A stretch of DNA of 57,392 bases from Phialocephala subalpina (GCA_900073065.1 FJOG01000073.1:108511-165902); one strand, 5' to 3'; numbered from the stretch's first letter, positions 34,725 through 45,661 are shown. The notes: generated from the letters alone by a model not told the origin. Program-made: numbers and translations.

Positions 34725-36128
34725 TAAGTTTTATGGCGGTCGTTCAGTAAATATGGAGGGGTTCTGGAGTTGAGCGGCGGGCTTGGATGACAACGTGCAA
34801 GGACTACGAAGTGATGAGGAGCCCTAAGGGGCACGACAGGTTCTTGGTGATATTGGAGGACAAACTCTTATGATATACGACTTTACCTTAGCCTTTTTCC
34901 GCTTTATTCAGTGAGTTTTGTGGACAGGCCCAGCCTCGCTGCTAGAATTCAAGTGTGTTTACAAGTATGGAGAAGCATACTCAATCTCATAAATAGTAGC
35001 TGAATCTATAGCAATTTGATCTAGTATTTATTCACCTCAAACTGGACGACTACGCCTCCCTTTCACAAACGTGACAGAACGACACGAGTATTAATAGTTT
35101 TATATCTGGTAATAACAAAACGACAGAAACAGTCGAGACGGAGAAGCGAGATTAGGTGTTGGGGTTAGACATTTAGATCTGGTCGACGCCGAATCCGGGG
35201 GTGCTTCTAAATATCGTAGGCCTCCTAGATGTGGATGGGAAGATGTGTGAGGCTATTGGTCTTGAGTCATTTTAAACTTCCTTTAAAGCAATAGAGGGAA
35301 AATATGGTGAGTAGGGGTGAAATTAGCTTTCTTAACCCCTATTTCGCCATATCCTCCTTTCTGTCGCCGTTGGCGCCGTTGTCGCTAGTGAATTATTCTC
35401 GTCAAATGTTAAGGTATAATGGCATCTAGGGACTAACCCTCTTCTCGGGTGTATATCGAGCATGGCACACTAGGACTCGGAGCAGAAGTTCTTGGCCTCT
35501 TTGAGAAGGGCATTGCCCTGGTTGTGTCTTCCTCCATCCGTATGTTAGATTGGGATCGCCTCGGGGTAGAAAGTCCAGCTATCAAATTAGCCAAGTTGGT
35601 ATATTGGCTCACGCTGCCAGCTCTAGCAAGTTGAGCTGCTAGACGTCACTGTGAGCAGAACTCGAGGTTGTTGCAAATCCCAGGACACACCACACGCAAT
35701 TCACCCAAGCCCACTCGAGCTGAGCGCATCCCAATCTCGAGACCTGTGGACTATGAGATCCAAACTGTAGATCTGATTGATTCCTATGAGAAAGGAGAGG
35801 ATATAAGGAATCGATTAAAATGGCGACAGGCCACAAGGCATCAACACATACACCCAAGCCCCTGCAGCCATAAGTCACGCCATTTTAAGGAAGCCATATT
35901 CCCTTTATATAGTGCCTATATAAACCTTTTTGCGATAACTACCTGCTCAACTAAATTGATTAAGTAATAGACTAATAATTTATGCACAAATAATGCGATA
36001 CGATTACATTTTTTAAAATTATAAAAGGTTGTAGTTTACGTGCACTACAAATGCACTTTATACTTATATCGCGATTTTTCTTAGTACTCTGTATAAGCGA
36101 GGTAAAGCGGCATGGCTGACTCTAGGGA
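34725..36128. other. Intergenic, no convincing gene
   Basis: About 1.4 kb downstream of the SNF2 gene. Open frames at 35449-35634 and 35668-35967 are short and unrecognised. No terminal repeats or domains seen apart from the 41-bp repeat at its right edge. Confidence 0.4.
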
Positions 36129-36169
36129 AGAACTGCAGGCCCGGGTGGGCCTAAAATTGCAGTGAAGGT
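36129..36169 (-). repeat. Right copy of 41-bp inverted repeat
   Basis: Reverse complement of 30921-30961 with one mismatch. A weaker related sequence (TTCACAGCAATTTCAGGCCCAT) is at about 36920-36941, suggesting a dispersed family. The two strong copies enclose the whole SNF2 locus (about 5.2 kb). Confidence 0.8.
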
Positions 36170-37030
36170 GCAGGAATTCCTGCTGTCCTGCTCTACTTTG
36201 TATTGTCTACCCACCTACGCTGAAAGTAGTTGTAACACCCAAGTATGATTCACGAAAGCGAGCGAACTTGTGCATATACTTTGTTTGTTTGTATGCTTTG
36301 CTTATTTATTGTTGATAAAATCGTGAGTTTATCGCATGTAAGTAAGATGCTAAAATCGGCCGCTTTTTTCGACGCGGTAGAGGTCAGCACCCGACCACGT
36401 GAAGTCCGCCACGGCCCGGAAAAACCCCGTCATCCTGCACTACAAGCCACCGATAAGCGCACACACGCCCATCTACCGAGCAAAGAACTCGAGGATCATC
36501 TCAACAACGCTGCAAGGTCAGGCGTGGGGCGTGCCCTGATCTGACAAGTTCTTGTCCGGTCCGCCCACACGCGCCACGCCCGCGATTTTGCAATCTGCGC
36601 CGCACGACGTTGCACTCACTGGCCTCGCCCTCGAGCTAGCGCCGACACTATCTGCCGCCATTGCACCTCGACTCGCTGACGCGCTTCGTGTCCGCTGTTT
36701 CAAAGCACCGAAAATCGTTGGGACGATTCAGGGCATCTCGTAGAGGTTCCACGGCCAAATTGGCCGCCTAACTTCGTTGCCTCGATACCGAAGCACTTCG
36801 TCGCTGCTTCAAAGACCAGCGCCAGGTCGGTCGAGTGACAATCACTTACTGACGACACACCAAGGGTCCATTCACATCAGCATTACGCAAGGCTGGGGAG
36901 GCGAGACGCGACTATGAATTTTCACAGCAATTTCAGGCCCATCATCCTGAGTCCCCTAGGGAGAATTGAAGGCCCGGATTGGACTCCTCGATACGTCCGC
37001 AGTTACTAACCGATTTCTTATTAGCAAGCA
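36170..37030. other. GC-rich intergenic stretch, unidentified
   Basis: Between about 36360 and 36900 the sequence is GC-rich with many CG dinucleotides, unlike the RIP-depleted DNA around it. Short open frames on both strands (36245-36544 plus; 36518-36703 minus) show no family features. The CG content implies it has not been mutated by RIP. A degraded copy of the 41-bp repeat lies near 36920. No RNA gene structure was recognised by eye. Confidence 0.35.
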
Positions 37031-37960
37031 CCATCTTATCAAAAGTACCCCTATTCATATAATTACCACCGTATTTCAAACCCTTGTAAAATCATAATTA
37101 TTTTATCAATTGATTTGAATCTTGGAATAAAAATTTATTATTAATTTATATATAATTATATAAAATTATATTTAATAATTTAATAATATATTTATTATAT
37201 ATTTTTTATTTTTATTTTAAATTCAATATAATAATTTTTAGAATAATTATTAAATTTTATATAACTTTTAATTATTATTTTTAAAAGTTAAAAAAAATTT
37301 ATTAATTATTAATTTTTTTTAATTTAATAAGAATTTTCTTTAATAAAATAAATAAAATTAAAATAATCTTTCTTAATTTCTTTTATAATTACTTTTTTAT
37401 TTAATAAGTAATTTATTTATTTTTCTTTTAAATTTTTTTATTTAATTAAATTTAATTTTTCAAATTTTTTTTAATAATAATTAAATTTTTATTTTATTAT
37501 TCTTTTTATATTTTTGGTTTTATAATAATAATATTATGAAAATTTTAATTTTTATATTATAAAATAAAAATATTAAAAAAATTATTTAATATAATTTTAA
37601 ATATATTATTAATAATTTTTTTTAAATATTAATTTTCTTATTATATTTACTTTTTATATAAATAATAAAATAATTATAATTATATATATATATATATATA
37701 TATATTTTAAATAAATCCAAGATTAATATTCGAGAGAAAATAATATAATTAATTCCAAGAAAAAGAAGCTTATAATACTTGATAATCAAATTGGAAAGGA
37801 AAACAAATTATAGGAGTTATTATAGCGCTTATTACTTTGATTGGGATATTATTCTAAATCGATAATATCCGAGGAAATAGAAAAGGGTATTATGGCGGAG
37901 GTAAGAATTAATACCCAGTACCATATTAAAGTCCTAGGTCTAGATTGAGATTATTTTAGG
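37031..37960. repeat. AT-rich block with (TA)n microsatellite, probably RIP-degraded
   Basis: About 0.9 kb of nearly pure A/T with no open frame. A pure TA dinucleotide run of about 11-12 units lies around 37681-37705. The right border abuts the 5'-truncated RNA cyclase pseudogene, so the degraded element may have removed its N-terminal part. Confidence 0.75.
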
Positions 37961-38018
37961 CTTAAAGGCTTAGTATATTTCCTGCATTTGAGCTTTTGCC
38001 GAGGCCACGGATGCAGAA

Positions 38019-39054
38019 GTCATAGGCTATACTATTGGAAGCAAGTCATTTCAATTCGGGGCTAGATTGTCTCTTACTGAGATGGTCAACTGGAACATCA
38101 AAGTTCGAGCCGACTCTGCAGCCAGCGTCCTTTTGGTGTTTCAAGCGACTCTACCTTTTCTACTTTTTGCAGGTGATAACAGCGGCTCGCCAATTTCATT
38201 TACTTCCCAAGGTAGAACAAACGCCAGCCCCCCCCCCCCCTTTTCGAGTACCCGGACCAGGTGTTACTTTTGTCGCTAGAAAGATTCGGGATCAAGGCCG
38301 AGAGGAAGCTGGAGTATTTAGGCTGGTCTCATGGGACGAGAGAAATCGGTTCGATTAAGTTTGGCACCACTCCTCTCAGACCTGGATAAACACTCAAAGC
38401 CCCATCAAGGCCTTCAAAACCTGGCAGCGTCACCAAGATCGACGTCTCACTCGTTGTTCCAAGAAATGTTCAAGATCCGCTCAAGAAATCCTTGCTGTTC
38501 GAACTTGACCTAATCTTTCCAAGTGTGGAAGTCAACTTTTTGGTTGTGGACGATAGCAGGCACAAGGCCAGGTTATACACTCTACTTGTAGCACACATAA
38601 CAACTGGTCTACGATTCGGGCGAGATTGGCTTTATGACGGCAAGACCAAAGGTAAGGCACCAGATCAACTTAGCACCGAAATATCACAGAAAGTCGTTGA
38701 TGATATGGATGTCGAATCCGGAAAGGAGGACTGGTTGATGAGTATCTGCAAGATCAACTCATTGTCTTTCAGGCTTTGGCCGAAGGGAAGTCAAGTATGC
38801 TAGGGACAGCAGAGGCTCTGTCTGCTGATAGAGAGCGGCTTGATCGGACAGACAAGCGGTTTGGAGACGGAAGTCTGCATACGACTACTGCGAGATGGGT
38901 TGCGAGCGAGCTGCTGCCACAAGCCAAATGGATCGATGGAGGCCGGACATGCGAAGGAGCAGGCTGGAAGACTGCGGAGACGGAAGTGGAAACCGAGACA
39001 GTAGGAGTTCAGTCACTCTCAATTGCTGAGGGAGCAGCATATGAGCGAGCATGA
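38019..39054 (+). pseudogene. RNA 3'-terminal phosphate cyclase (RtcA-like) pseudogene, N-terminus missing
   Basis: Reading frames in three registers match consecutive parts of the RNA 3'-terminal phosphate cyclase family, which makes 2',3'-cyclic phosphate ends on RNA. First comes SVLLVFQATLPFLLFAG with a GRTNAS segment. After the homopolymer of 13 C at about 38228-38240 the frame changes to ERFGIKAERKLE and GWSHGTREIGS. A TAA then replaces an expected Gln codon near 38389. Next are VTKIDVSLVVPRNVQDPLKK and TTGLRFGRDWLYDGKTKGKAP. A further frame change near 38725 leads to VDEYLQDQLIVFQALAEGKS and GSLHTTTARWVASELLPQAKW, ending at 39054. The nucleotide-binding N-terminal part is absent next to the AT-rich block. 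C-to-T type stop, frameshifts and truncation together indicate a true pseudogene. Confidence 0.78.
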
Positions 39055-39631
39055 TGGGTTCATAATGAATCCCAGTGTCGACAAGCGACATGCAGGAAGG
39101 GTTGTGACTTGGTCGGCTCGAGCCAAGAACGAATTGAATCGAGAAGACAAAAGTTTTGTCCCTTCAACAGGATTTACCCAATTGGCAACAAAAGCATTGT
39201 CCTTGAACTCTAATGGCGAAACTCCACATAACTCAATATAAGGACCTGACTGCCTTTGCTACTGAATAATGTTCATATTGGGGTCGTCGCTCCCAAGTGC
39301 AGACGCCCGCTCGGCGCGGCTCGCCGACAGTATTCCTATTTAAGACTCCAACTCCGAAACAGCCAATCACCTCCGCTCTCATTTTCAGCGATTGCATTTG
39401 TTATTTTTCAGCAAGTGTTAAAGACGAAGTATATGCTATAATGCCGACGTTAAGTCCGGGAGGGTCTTTAAGTAAGTCTTGATGTCACTGGGATATCGGA
39501 GTTTACCTCGAATTTCTGAGGAAATGATTCACGTCCCCTACTTTTTCTTGCTCTCTCTCTTGCATATATTGCTTGTCAACATTCCTTCTCCTATCTCTAA
39601 CCTAGAAACTCAAAAATTCTCAACAACCAAA
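39055..39631. promoter_or_regulatory. Upstream region of the SDR gene
   Basis: About 580 bp. A GC-rich patch at 39300-39328 (GCTCGGCGCGGCTCGCCG) contains CGG/CCG triplets of the type bound by Zn2Cys6 regulators, but this is only suggestive. CT-rich DNA at 39550-39600 just before the ATG is typical of fungal core promoters. Confidence 0.3.
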
Positions 39632-40687
39632 ATGGCAGCACAAACTCAAAAGTACAACAAGCTCGCAGGCAAGCACGTCCTGATCGTTGGCGGAACTTCA
39701 GGTATTCTTTCTTTATTCTTTCCCCAACAGATCAACAACATACAACAAAATTAACACCCCAAAAGAATCGGCTACGCCGTGGCAGAAGCTTGCATCGAAT
39801 CCCTCGCATACATTACCATCTCTTCCCCCATCAGCAGACCGAGTCAAGACCTCTATTTCTTCTCTCCAATCCTCTTACCCTTCCACCTCAACCCGCATCT
39901 CCGGCTATGCCTGCGATCTCTCCAAACCCACTTTGGGGCAAAATATCGAGCAACTCTTCGAGAAAACAGGTAAGGTAGATCACATACTCTTCACAGCCGG
40001 AGATCCACTCGCCACCATCCCACTCGACGAGATTTCTTTTGAGAAGATTTTAAAAGCGGGACAAGTGAGGTTCTTTGCTCCGTTAATGGTGGCGAAGGTC
40101 GGGAACAGGTACCTTAATCCTGGACCGGAGAGTTCTATAGTCCTCACAGCTGGCTCTGTTGCCGAAAAGCCAAGCCCAAATGTAAGCTTCCCTCAGCCCT
40201 GCATTCCATTTCCATATCCAGAAGAGTTTGGATGTTGGCCAAGTGGACAGTGGTCAATTGTCGCCTCCTACGCGTCGGGGTTATACGGCATGACGAGAAA
40301 CTTGGCAATGAATTTAAAGCCAATCAGAGTTAATCTAGTGTCTCCTAGGGCTGTGGATACGGAGCTTTGGAAGTGGATGTCTACGGAGCAGAAAGAGGCG
40401 TTCTTTAAGCAGATTGCGGAGAAGGTTGTGACGGGACGGGTTAGGAGGCGTAAGTTTTCTTTCCCTTTCCTTTTTACTTTGATTTCTGGGAGGAGGGGCT
40501 GGGGACAGGAGATGGAGGGAGAGGGGAAGGGGAAGGGGAAGGGGAAGGGTGATTTGAGGAGGATTGGGAAGATGAAGGCTAATGATTTACAGCAGAGGAT
40601 GTAGCAGAGGCGTATTTGTGGTTGATGAAAGATAGTAACGTGACGGGATTTGTGGCTGCTACTGATTCGGGGTCGAAGTTGGTTTGA
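39632..40687 (+). CDS. Short-chain dehydrogenase/reductase (SDR), open but scrambled at the cofactor motif
   Basis: Four exons (39632-39701, 39766-40181, 40251-40449, 40593-40687) give an open frame of 259 aa. Exon 1 ends in KHVLIVGGTSG, the start of the Rossmann TGxxxGIG-type motif. In the annotated frame exon 2 begins SESATPWQK instead of IGYAVAEA; the latter is in the next frame and runs to a 5-C run at 39825-39829, after which the normal SDR frame resumes (RVKTSISSLQ, ISGYACDL, VDHILFTAG). So one missing and one extra base bracket about 20 codons. Later parts are typical (SIVLTAGS, PIRVNLVSPRAVDTELW, VTGFVAATDSG). The YxxxK catalytic pair reads YASGL and lacks the lysine, as in some atypical fungal SDRs. 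SDRs are NAD(P)H oxidoreductases; substrate unknown. Confidence 0.8.
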
Positions 40688-41126
40688 GCGGCTTGAAATG
40701 GTGGATGAGAGGGTATTTCCCGGCACATATTTCCGAGTTTGCATGAACATCGAAGGTCAATGCGATTCCCAATTTCAGGGCTTACTGTCTTACGATGACG
40801 GAAAAATTTGAGATATAAATGATCGACCGCCTCAGGTTCTTCAAGTAAATATCCCCATATCAGGCATGCCTTTTTTCCTCTTTTATATTCTCAATCGCCA
40901 GTACCTTCATAGATCAGGATTTTGTGGTCAATCCGGCCGCTGATTACTGACCCTCCACTTTCGACCCTTTTCCTTATCACCTTATCAAGCACCTCCACCA
41001 CGCTTCTTAGACATGAGAATGACTTATTTTCTCGCCATTTCCTCGCATCCCATCTTTGTTCACATACTTTTTCACGCTCTTTCTCACTCCGAATCGCATC
41101 TCGAGTCCTACCTCTAAACGATTAGT
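40688..41126. promoter_or_regulatory. Spacer between SDR and DUF1989 genes
   Basis: About 440 bp between two genes on the same strand; it should contain the SDR 3' UTR and the DUF1989 promoter. No gene or specific site seen. Confidence 0.35.
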
Positions 41127-41940
41127 ATGTGAGAACTCACCGTCATCCCCGCCCGCCACGGCATCGCCACCCCACTTAAGGCGGGCGAAACCATCACGGT
41201 CATCAACACGCATGGAACTAAAGCAGTCGATACATTTGCCTTTACTCTCTCTTCTCCTTCGGCAATCGAGACTCAGCTATCGATGCAGCATACGAGAGCG
41301 AGTTTGAATAAGATTATTCCTCAACCAGGAGATGGGCTGTATAACAATAAGAGAGTCTTGACGGTGGTGGAAGATACGAGTGGTGGAATCCATGATACGA
41401 TGATTGCGGCTTATGATAAACAAGGGTATGAGGAGCTCGGAGGAGGCAGTGAGCATAGGAATTGTGCAGATAATTTGGTTGAGGGTTTGAGTGCGATTGG
41501 TGAGTTTGTTTGCGGTTTTTCATCTCATTCATGATCCCAACTTCCATCTCGACTCCCAGCGAAGCTATAAGATAGGATGAAAACTCTCAAGCTCAAACAA
41601 ATTGCACATCAACTTCTCACTGATAACCAAAATAGGTATCACACCCCTACAATTTACCCCTCGCCCCTAAATTTCTTCATGAATATTCCCGTTCACGAGG
41701 ACCGAACCACGATCTCGTTTGAGGCACCGGTTAGCAAAGCAGGGCAATACGTCTCTTTGAGAGCAGAGGTGGATTTAGTTATCGCATCTTGCGCTTGTCC
41801 ACAAGTGAGTTTCTTCCATATGCCACGAAAAGGTGGAGGTAGGCGTGAAGATACGAAAGATGCTGATTATATTGGTGCAATAGGACATTTTGAAGATCAA
41901 CTGTGGAAACCCAGTCGATGCTCACTTCGAGATTCCATGA
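41127..41940 (+). CDS. DUF1989 (urea carboxylase-associated family) protein, damaged
   Basis: Exons at about 41133-41499, 41636-41804 and 41884-41940. The sequence matches the DUF1989 family (urea carboxylase-associated proteins of unclear chemistry): ELTVIPARHG at the N-terminus, then VINTHGTKAVDTFAF, HRNCADNLVEGLSAIG, SPLNFFMNIPV and LVIASCACPQD. The C-terminal exon ends DAHFEIP. Two oddities exist. The only nearby ATG (41127) is followed at once by TGA, so the start is lost or lies upstream of an unrecognised intron (a GTATGT or an acceptor GTGAG|AA overlaps it). Also, the frame breaks in a 4-C run at 41657-41660, where one base is missing. It follows the SDR gene on the same strand; a small metabolic pair is possible. 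It could be a recent pseudogene or suffer from assembly indels. Confidence 0.75.
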
Positions 41941-42109
41941 GCTGCAAGCTGATATATTGCTGTGGTATTAGTGTGTCGGCGTGGTCATCAAAATGTATTG
42001 AAGTGTATAATCGGTTCCAGGGGTTATCCGTGAATCACATGCTAAGGGTCTTACCCACTTTGAACTCTTATAACTTCATAACCAATAGTCTAATTCTTTC
42101 TATTCTTGA

Positions 42110-43410
42110 ATTAAAAGAGAGCTAATTTAATACTTTGTTATTTTACTTTTGTTTTTAATATAAGCGTTTATTCTCTTTTTTATACTAACGTTTAACTTTT
42201 CAAGCGCTTCCGATTTGATTTGAAACCAAATTTCCTTTAGTGCTCTCTTTATTATCCCTATATTCTTGATCTTATACCTTCTTTTATTAATTATATTTTT
42301 GATTTGCTTTTACAAATTCTTAATAAGAGAGAAATTTGGCGATTGGGCGGACTATTAAAGAAAGGGAATATTCTATTCCTTTATATCGTTTTTTATTATT
42401 TTAATAATATACCAAGGGGTATTATCCTCTTATATAATTACTCCTTTACCATACTTTTTAATTATCTGTTAATAAAAAGGAATAAAATGCTTTTTAATAA
42501 TTTACAAATAATATTACGCGTTTATTTTATTCTTTTTCTTAGTAATAATTAAAGAGTTTATTTTATCCTTATAAAAATAAGATTATACTCTTACTAAAGT
42601 TCTCTCGCTCTCAAAACTAAAATTCAAATTCTTTTCTAAAAACTTTTCCTTGAGCCTTCGAGTAATATAAATAATATTTCTATTTACTTTTATATAAAAT
42701 ATGATTTTATTACTTTAATAAATCTTCCGATAATTCCTTTTAATCTTTTTTTATTATTTATACTAAATTGAACGCTTTTTTTGTATTAGGCTTCAAATAA
42801 AACTTATAATAAGATTTGTATTTTGATTTATTATATATTTTAAGGATTTTATAGATTATATTTCGAGAGAAATTATATATTAATTTAAACGATATTTTAG
42901 GGGCGTTAAAAATATCTTTTAGATTATTAAAAGCATATTAAAAAAATATTTTATTATCTCGATCGAAGGTCCACTAGTACCTATAGTAATTCGTAACCCA
43001 TATAAACTAGAACTAATTAAAACTTTTTATACTATTTATCAAAATACTTTGAACTTAATAATAAGAATATATTATATTAATAAAAGACTTTTATATAGAA
43101 AAATCTTTTTTATATAAACTAATTCTTATTTAAATAAATATATAAAAAATAATACAAGTTCTAATATAAAATTGATATTAACGCCATTATTTTTAATAAT
43201 AAATTCTTGAAAGTATTTAAAAGTATTTAGATTAAAAGATTTAATAGTTCTATTTATAGTATATTTTATATAATTTTTTGGAATCTTAAATTTTATATAA
43301 AGCTTTTAAATATATACAATGAATTTTAATATAAAAAGATTTAAGTTTTTTTATTAATAATATAAAAGGTTTTAATTAGTTTTAGTTTGTGTGGGTCACG
43401 AATTACTATA
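42110..43410. repeat. AT-rich block, probably RIP-degraded repeat
   Basis: About 1.3 kb with very high A+T and no convincing coding. It includes the imperfect inverted-repeat element at 42965-43427. The single open frame (42304-42552) has a composition typical of RIP DNA and is not a gene. Confidence 0.7.
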
Positions 43411-43427
43411 GGCACTGGTGGTCTTTT
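42965..43427. mobile_element. Degraded MITE-like element with about 54-bp inverted ends
   Basis: Sequence at 42965-43018 is an imperfect reverse complement of 43373-43427 (shared core ACGAATTACTATAGG). Most differences between the arms are C/T or G/A transitions, as RIP produces. The interior (about 350 bp) is AT-rich and noncoding. The right arm overlaps the first bases of the 250-bp tandem duplication. Confidence 0.6.
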
Positions 43428-43910
43428 TAGTAGGCCCACTTCGAGGCTTCGATTTAAAGGTATCGTCTTTTGTAGCTAGTCTGCGCTAAATAATATCCCT
43501 TATTATAAAGTAAAGAGTATTTTTTAATCGTGAAATTGCGGCATATTTATATCTATTAAACTAGCGAGTTCAAATTTGACTTTTCTTCTTAGGGGAAATC
43601 TCTTTTCGATCGGTCTTAATCTCGCGCGCTATTTTGATATAATTTAAGGGTATAAAGTGTGGCACTGGTGGTCTTTTTAGTAGGCCCACTTCGAGGCTTC
43701 GATTTAAAGGTATCGTCTTTTGTAGCTAGTCTGCGCTAAATAATATCCCTTATTATAAAGTAAAGAGTATTTTTTAATCGTGAAATTGCGGCATATTTAT
43801 ATCTATTAAACTAGCGAGTTCAAATTTGACTTTTCTTCTTAGGGGAAATCTCTTTTCGATCGGTCTTAATCTCGCGCGCTATTTTGATATAATTTAAGGG
43901 TATAAAGTGT
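43411..43910 (+). repeat. Exact tandem duplication, 2 x 250 bp
   Basis: Bases 43411-43660 are repeated without any difference I can see at 43661-43910 (both start GGCACTGGTGGTCTTTTTAG and end GGGTATAAAGTGT). The unit begins inside the right arm of the inverted-repeat element. The identity of the copies contrasts with the mutated surroundings. Confidence 0.95.
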
Positions 43911-44598
43911 GAATCAAAGACATTAAGATTATTTTTACCTTCTACTCTTGAGTAGTCTATTTTATTGCTGATCTCAAATTATGGTATGTCCTGTTCTTGA
44001 GGGCGCAAAGAGCCGTTTCCTTGGCAACTTGTGATTGGTCACGGTGATTCCTGCATTCGGTCAAGAGCAATTAGCCCCATATTGCACACCATCAAGTAAG
44101 CTCCCCTATGGATACGAGAACTGAACTTGTCTCACTTCCACGGCCCGAAGCGCTGCAGGGGCCTGAGTAAGTCAAGCCAGATCGGTGAGTAATCAATGCA
44201 CGGTAGGCAGAAACTCCACCCGGACCCAGAGATATCGCGGAATAGGCTTGCTTGGGTATGTTATATATCTATATATCACGGGAAGCGAATGGAGCTTTGG
44301 AGTCGAAATTTAAATTGACAACCCGTAAGAAGGAAAGTGGTCGATGAAAGATAGTTGCGCGGTGATTAGACAGGGGTGATGCAGGAGAATTTGTAAGCTG
44401 GGTCTTACAGTGCAAGTGTAGGGAAAGTTGCGGTAACCTAGAAAGAACACGAGGTGTCATGGAGAGTAGCACTTTTCGCCACAGCATAGGCGGCTCAGAA
44501 TGAGTATAAAGGCAAGTGCCTGGGAGCTGAGCAACCAGCCTCTATGCTTGCGAAGAATTAGCTTTCAAGTCTTTATTCTCTGATATTTGGCATCAATA
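43911..44598. promoter_or_regulatory. Upstream region of the beta-propeller gene
   Basis: About 690 bp of normal composition. A TATA-like TATATATCTATATATC lies at about 44261-44276 and another TATAAA at 44504-44509, about 90 bp before the ATG. No gene recognised. Confidence 0.35.
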
Positions 44599-45661
44599 AT
44601 GTCTACTCTTGCTTTCCTCTGGCACTTCCTAGCCATTTTCATCATAGCGTCTTGCGCACTGCCCTCTCTTCCATCTCGCATTCACGACCATCGAAGCTCA
44701 CCCTCTCTCCCCTCAACCATAATCCACGAGCTCCCCAAAGGAACCTGGCTCGAAAATCTTGTTATTCGCCAAACCGAGGGCAACGCCCTCGTAACCCTCC
44801 TCTCCTCCCCCCGAAGTTCTCCTCCTCTCCACAACCAACGAATTTCCCCCCATAAAAGTCGCAACTTTTCCCAATGCTCTAGGCTGCTTGGGCATAGTTG
44901 AGCTCTACCATGACATCTTTAACATCGTTGCGGGAAACTTTAGTGTCAAGGCCGGTAGCAGCACACCGGGCAGCTATTCGATCTGGGAAATCGACATGCG
45001 GAACCGGGATGCAGTAACCACCAAAATAGCAGATATTCCCGGATCAGGATTTTTGAACGGGATGACGGTTTTGGACCCTGTAACAGGTATCTTGTTAGTG
45101 GCTGATAGTTTACTCTCCGTGGTCTGGTCCGTCAATGTACGTACCGGCCATGTCGCTGTTGCTCTTAACGATACAACAATGGCCCCTACAACCGACGGTA
45201 CAATTTCATTAGGAATCAATGGCCTTCGGGTCGTTGATTCGAATCTTTACTATGACAATTCCAACAAAGCAACTTTCAACAGAATCCCCGTCGATTTACA
45301 CACAGGGCAAGCGACCGGACCGGCCGTAACCCTCTTCCAGGGTTCTAGCGCCGAAATCCTCCCGGATGACTTCGCTATTGATTTCGAGGGAAATGCTTGG
45401 GTCGTGACGGGTGGGCAGATGTTTTTGCTGCCTGGGGCTACCGGGAGCCAAAGTATTGGCATGGAATTTGTTGCTGGTTCGGTGACTGAGACGAGAATCA
45501 CGGGATGGACGTCGACCAAGTTTGGAACAAGGCAGGCTGATGTTGAAAGGGGTAGTGTGTATGTTACTACTGATGGAGGTCCGCTTGCTTATCGTGATGG
45601 CAATTTCACGGCCGGAGGGATGTTGGTGAGGATTGATACAGCGGATTTAAAGCTATATTAA
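44599..45661 (+). CDS. Secreted six-bladed beta-propeller (SMP-30/NHL-like) protein, one frameshift
   Basis: An ATG at 44599 begins a signal peptide (FLWHFLAIFIIASCALP). The next segment contains ELPKGTWLENLVIR, typical for fungal six-bladed propellers related to SMP-30/gluconolactonase. The frame breaks in a 6-C run at 44807-44812; with one C fewer the family sequence continues into the second frame (VATFPNALGCLGIVE, then SYSIWEIDMRN, GFLNGMTVLDP, LLVADSLLSVVWSVNV, ISLGINGLRV). It ends at 45661 with about 353 codons in total. The role is probably extracellular; related proteins hydrolyse lactones or are uncharacterised and some sit in metabolite clusters. No intron is needed. The single break in a homopolymer may be an assembly error or a recent inactivating mutation. 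Confidence 0.78.

Noticed and set aside
37681..37705. TA run as possible centromere or origin element
   Set aside because: A simple dinucleotide microsatellite within RIP-type DNA; nothing else supports an origin.
42304..42552. 82-codon open frame in the AT-rich block
   Set aside because: Composition (Ile, Asn, Leu, Phe, Tyr) is that of RIP-type DNA; no family resemblance.
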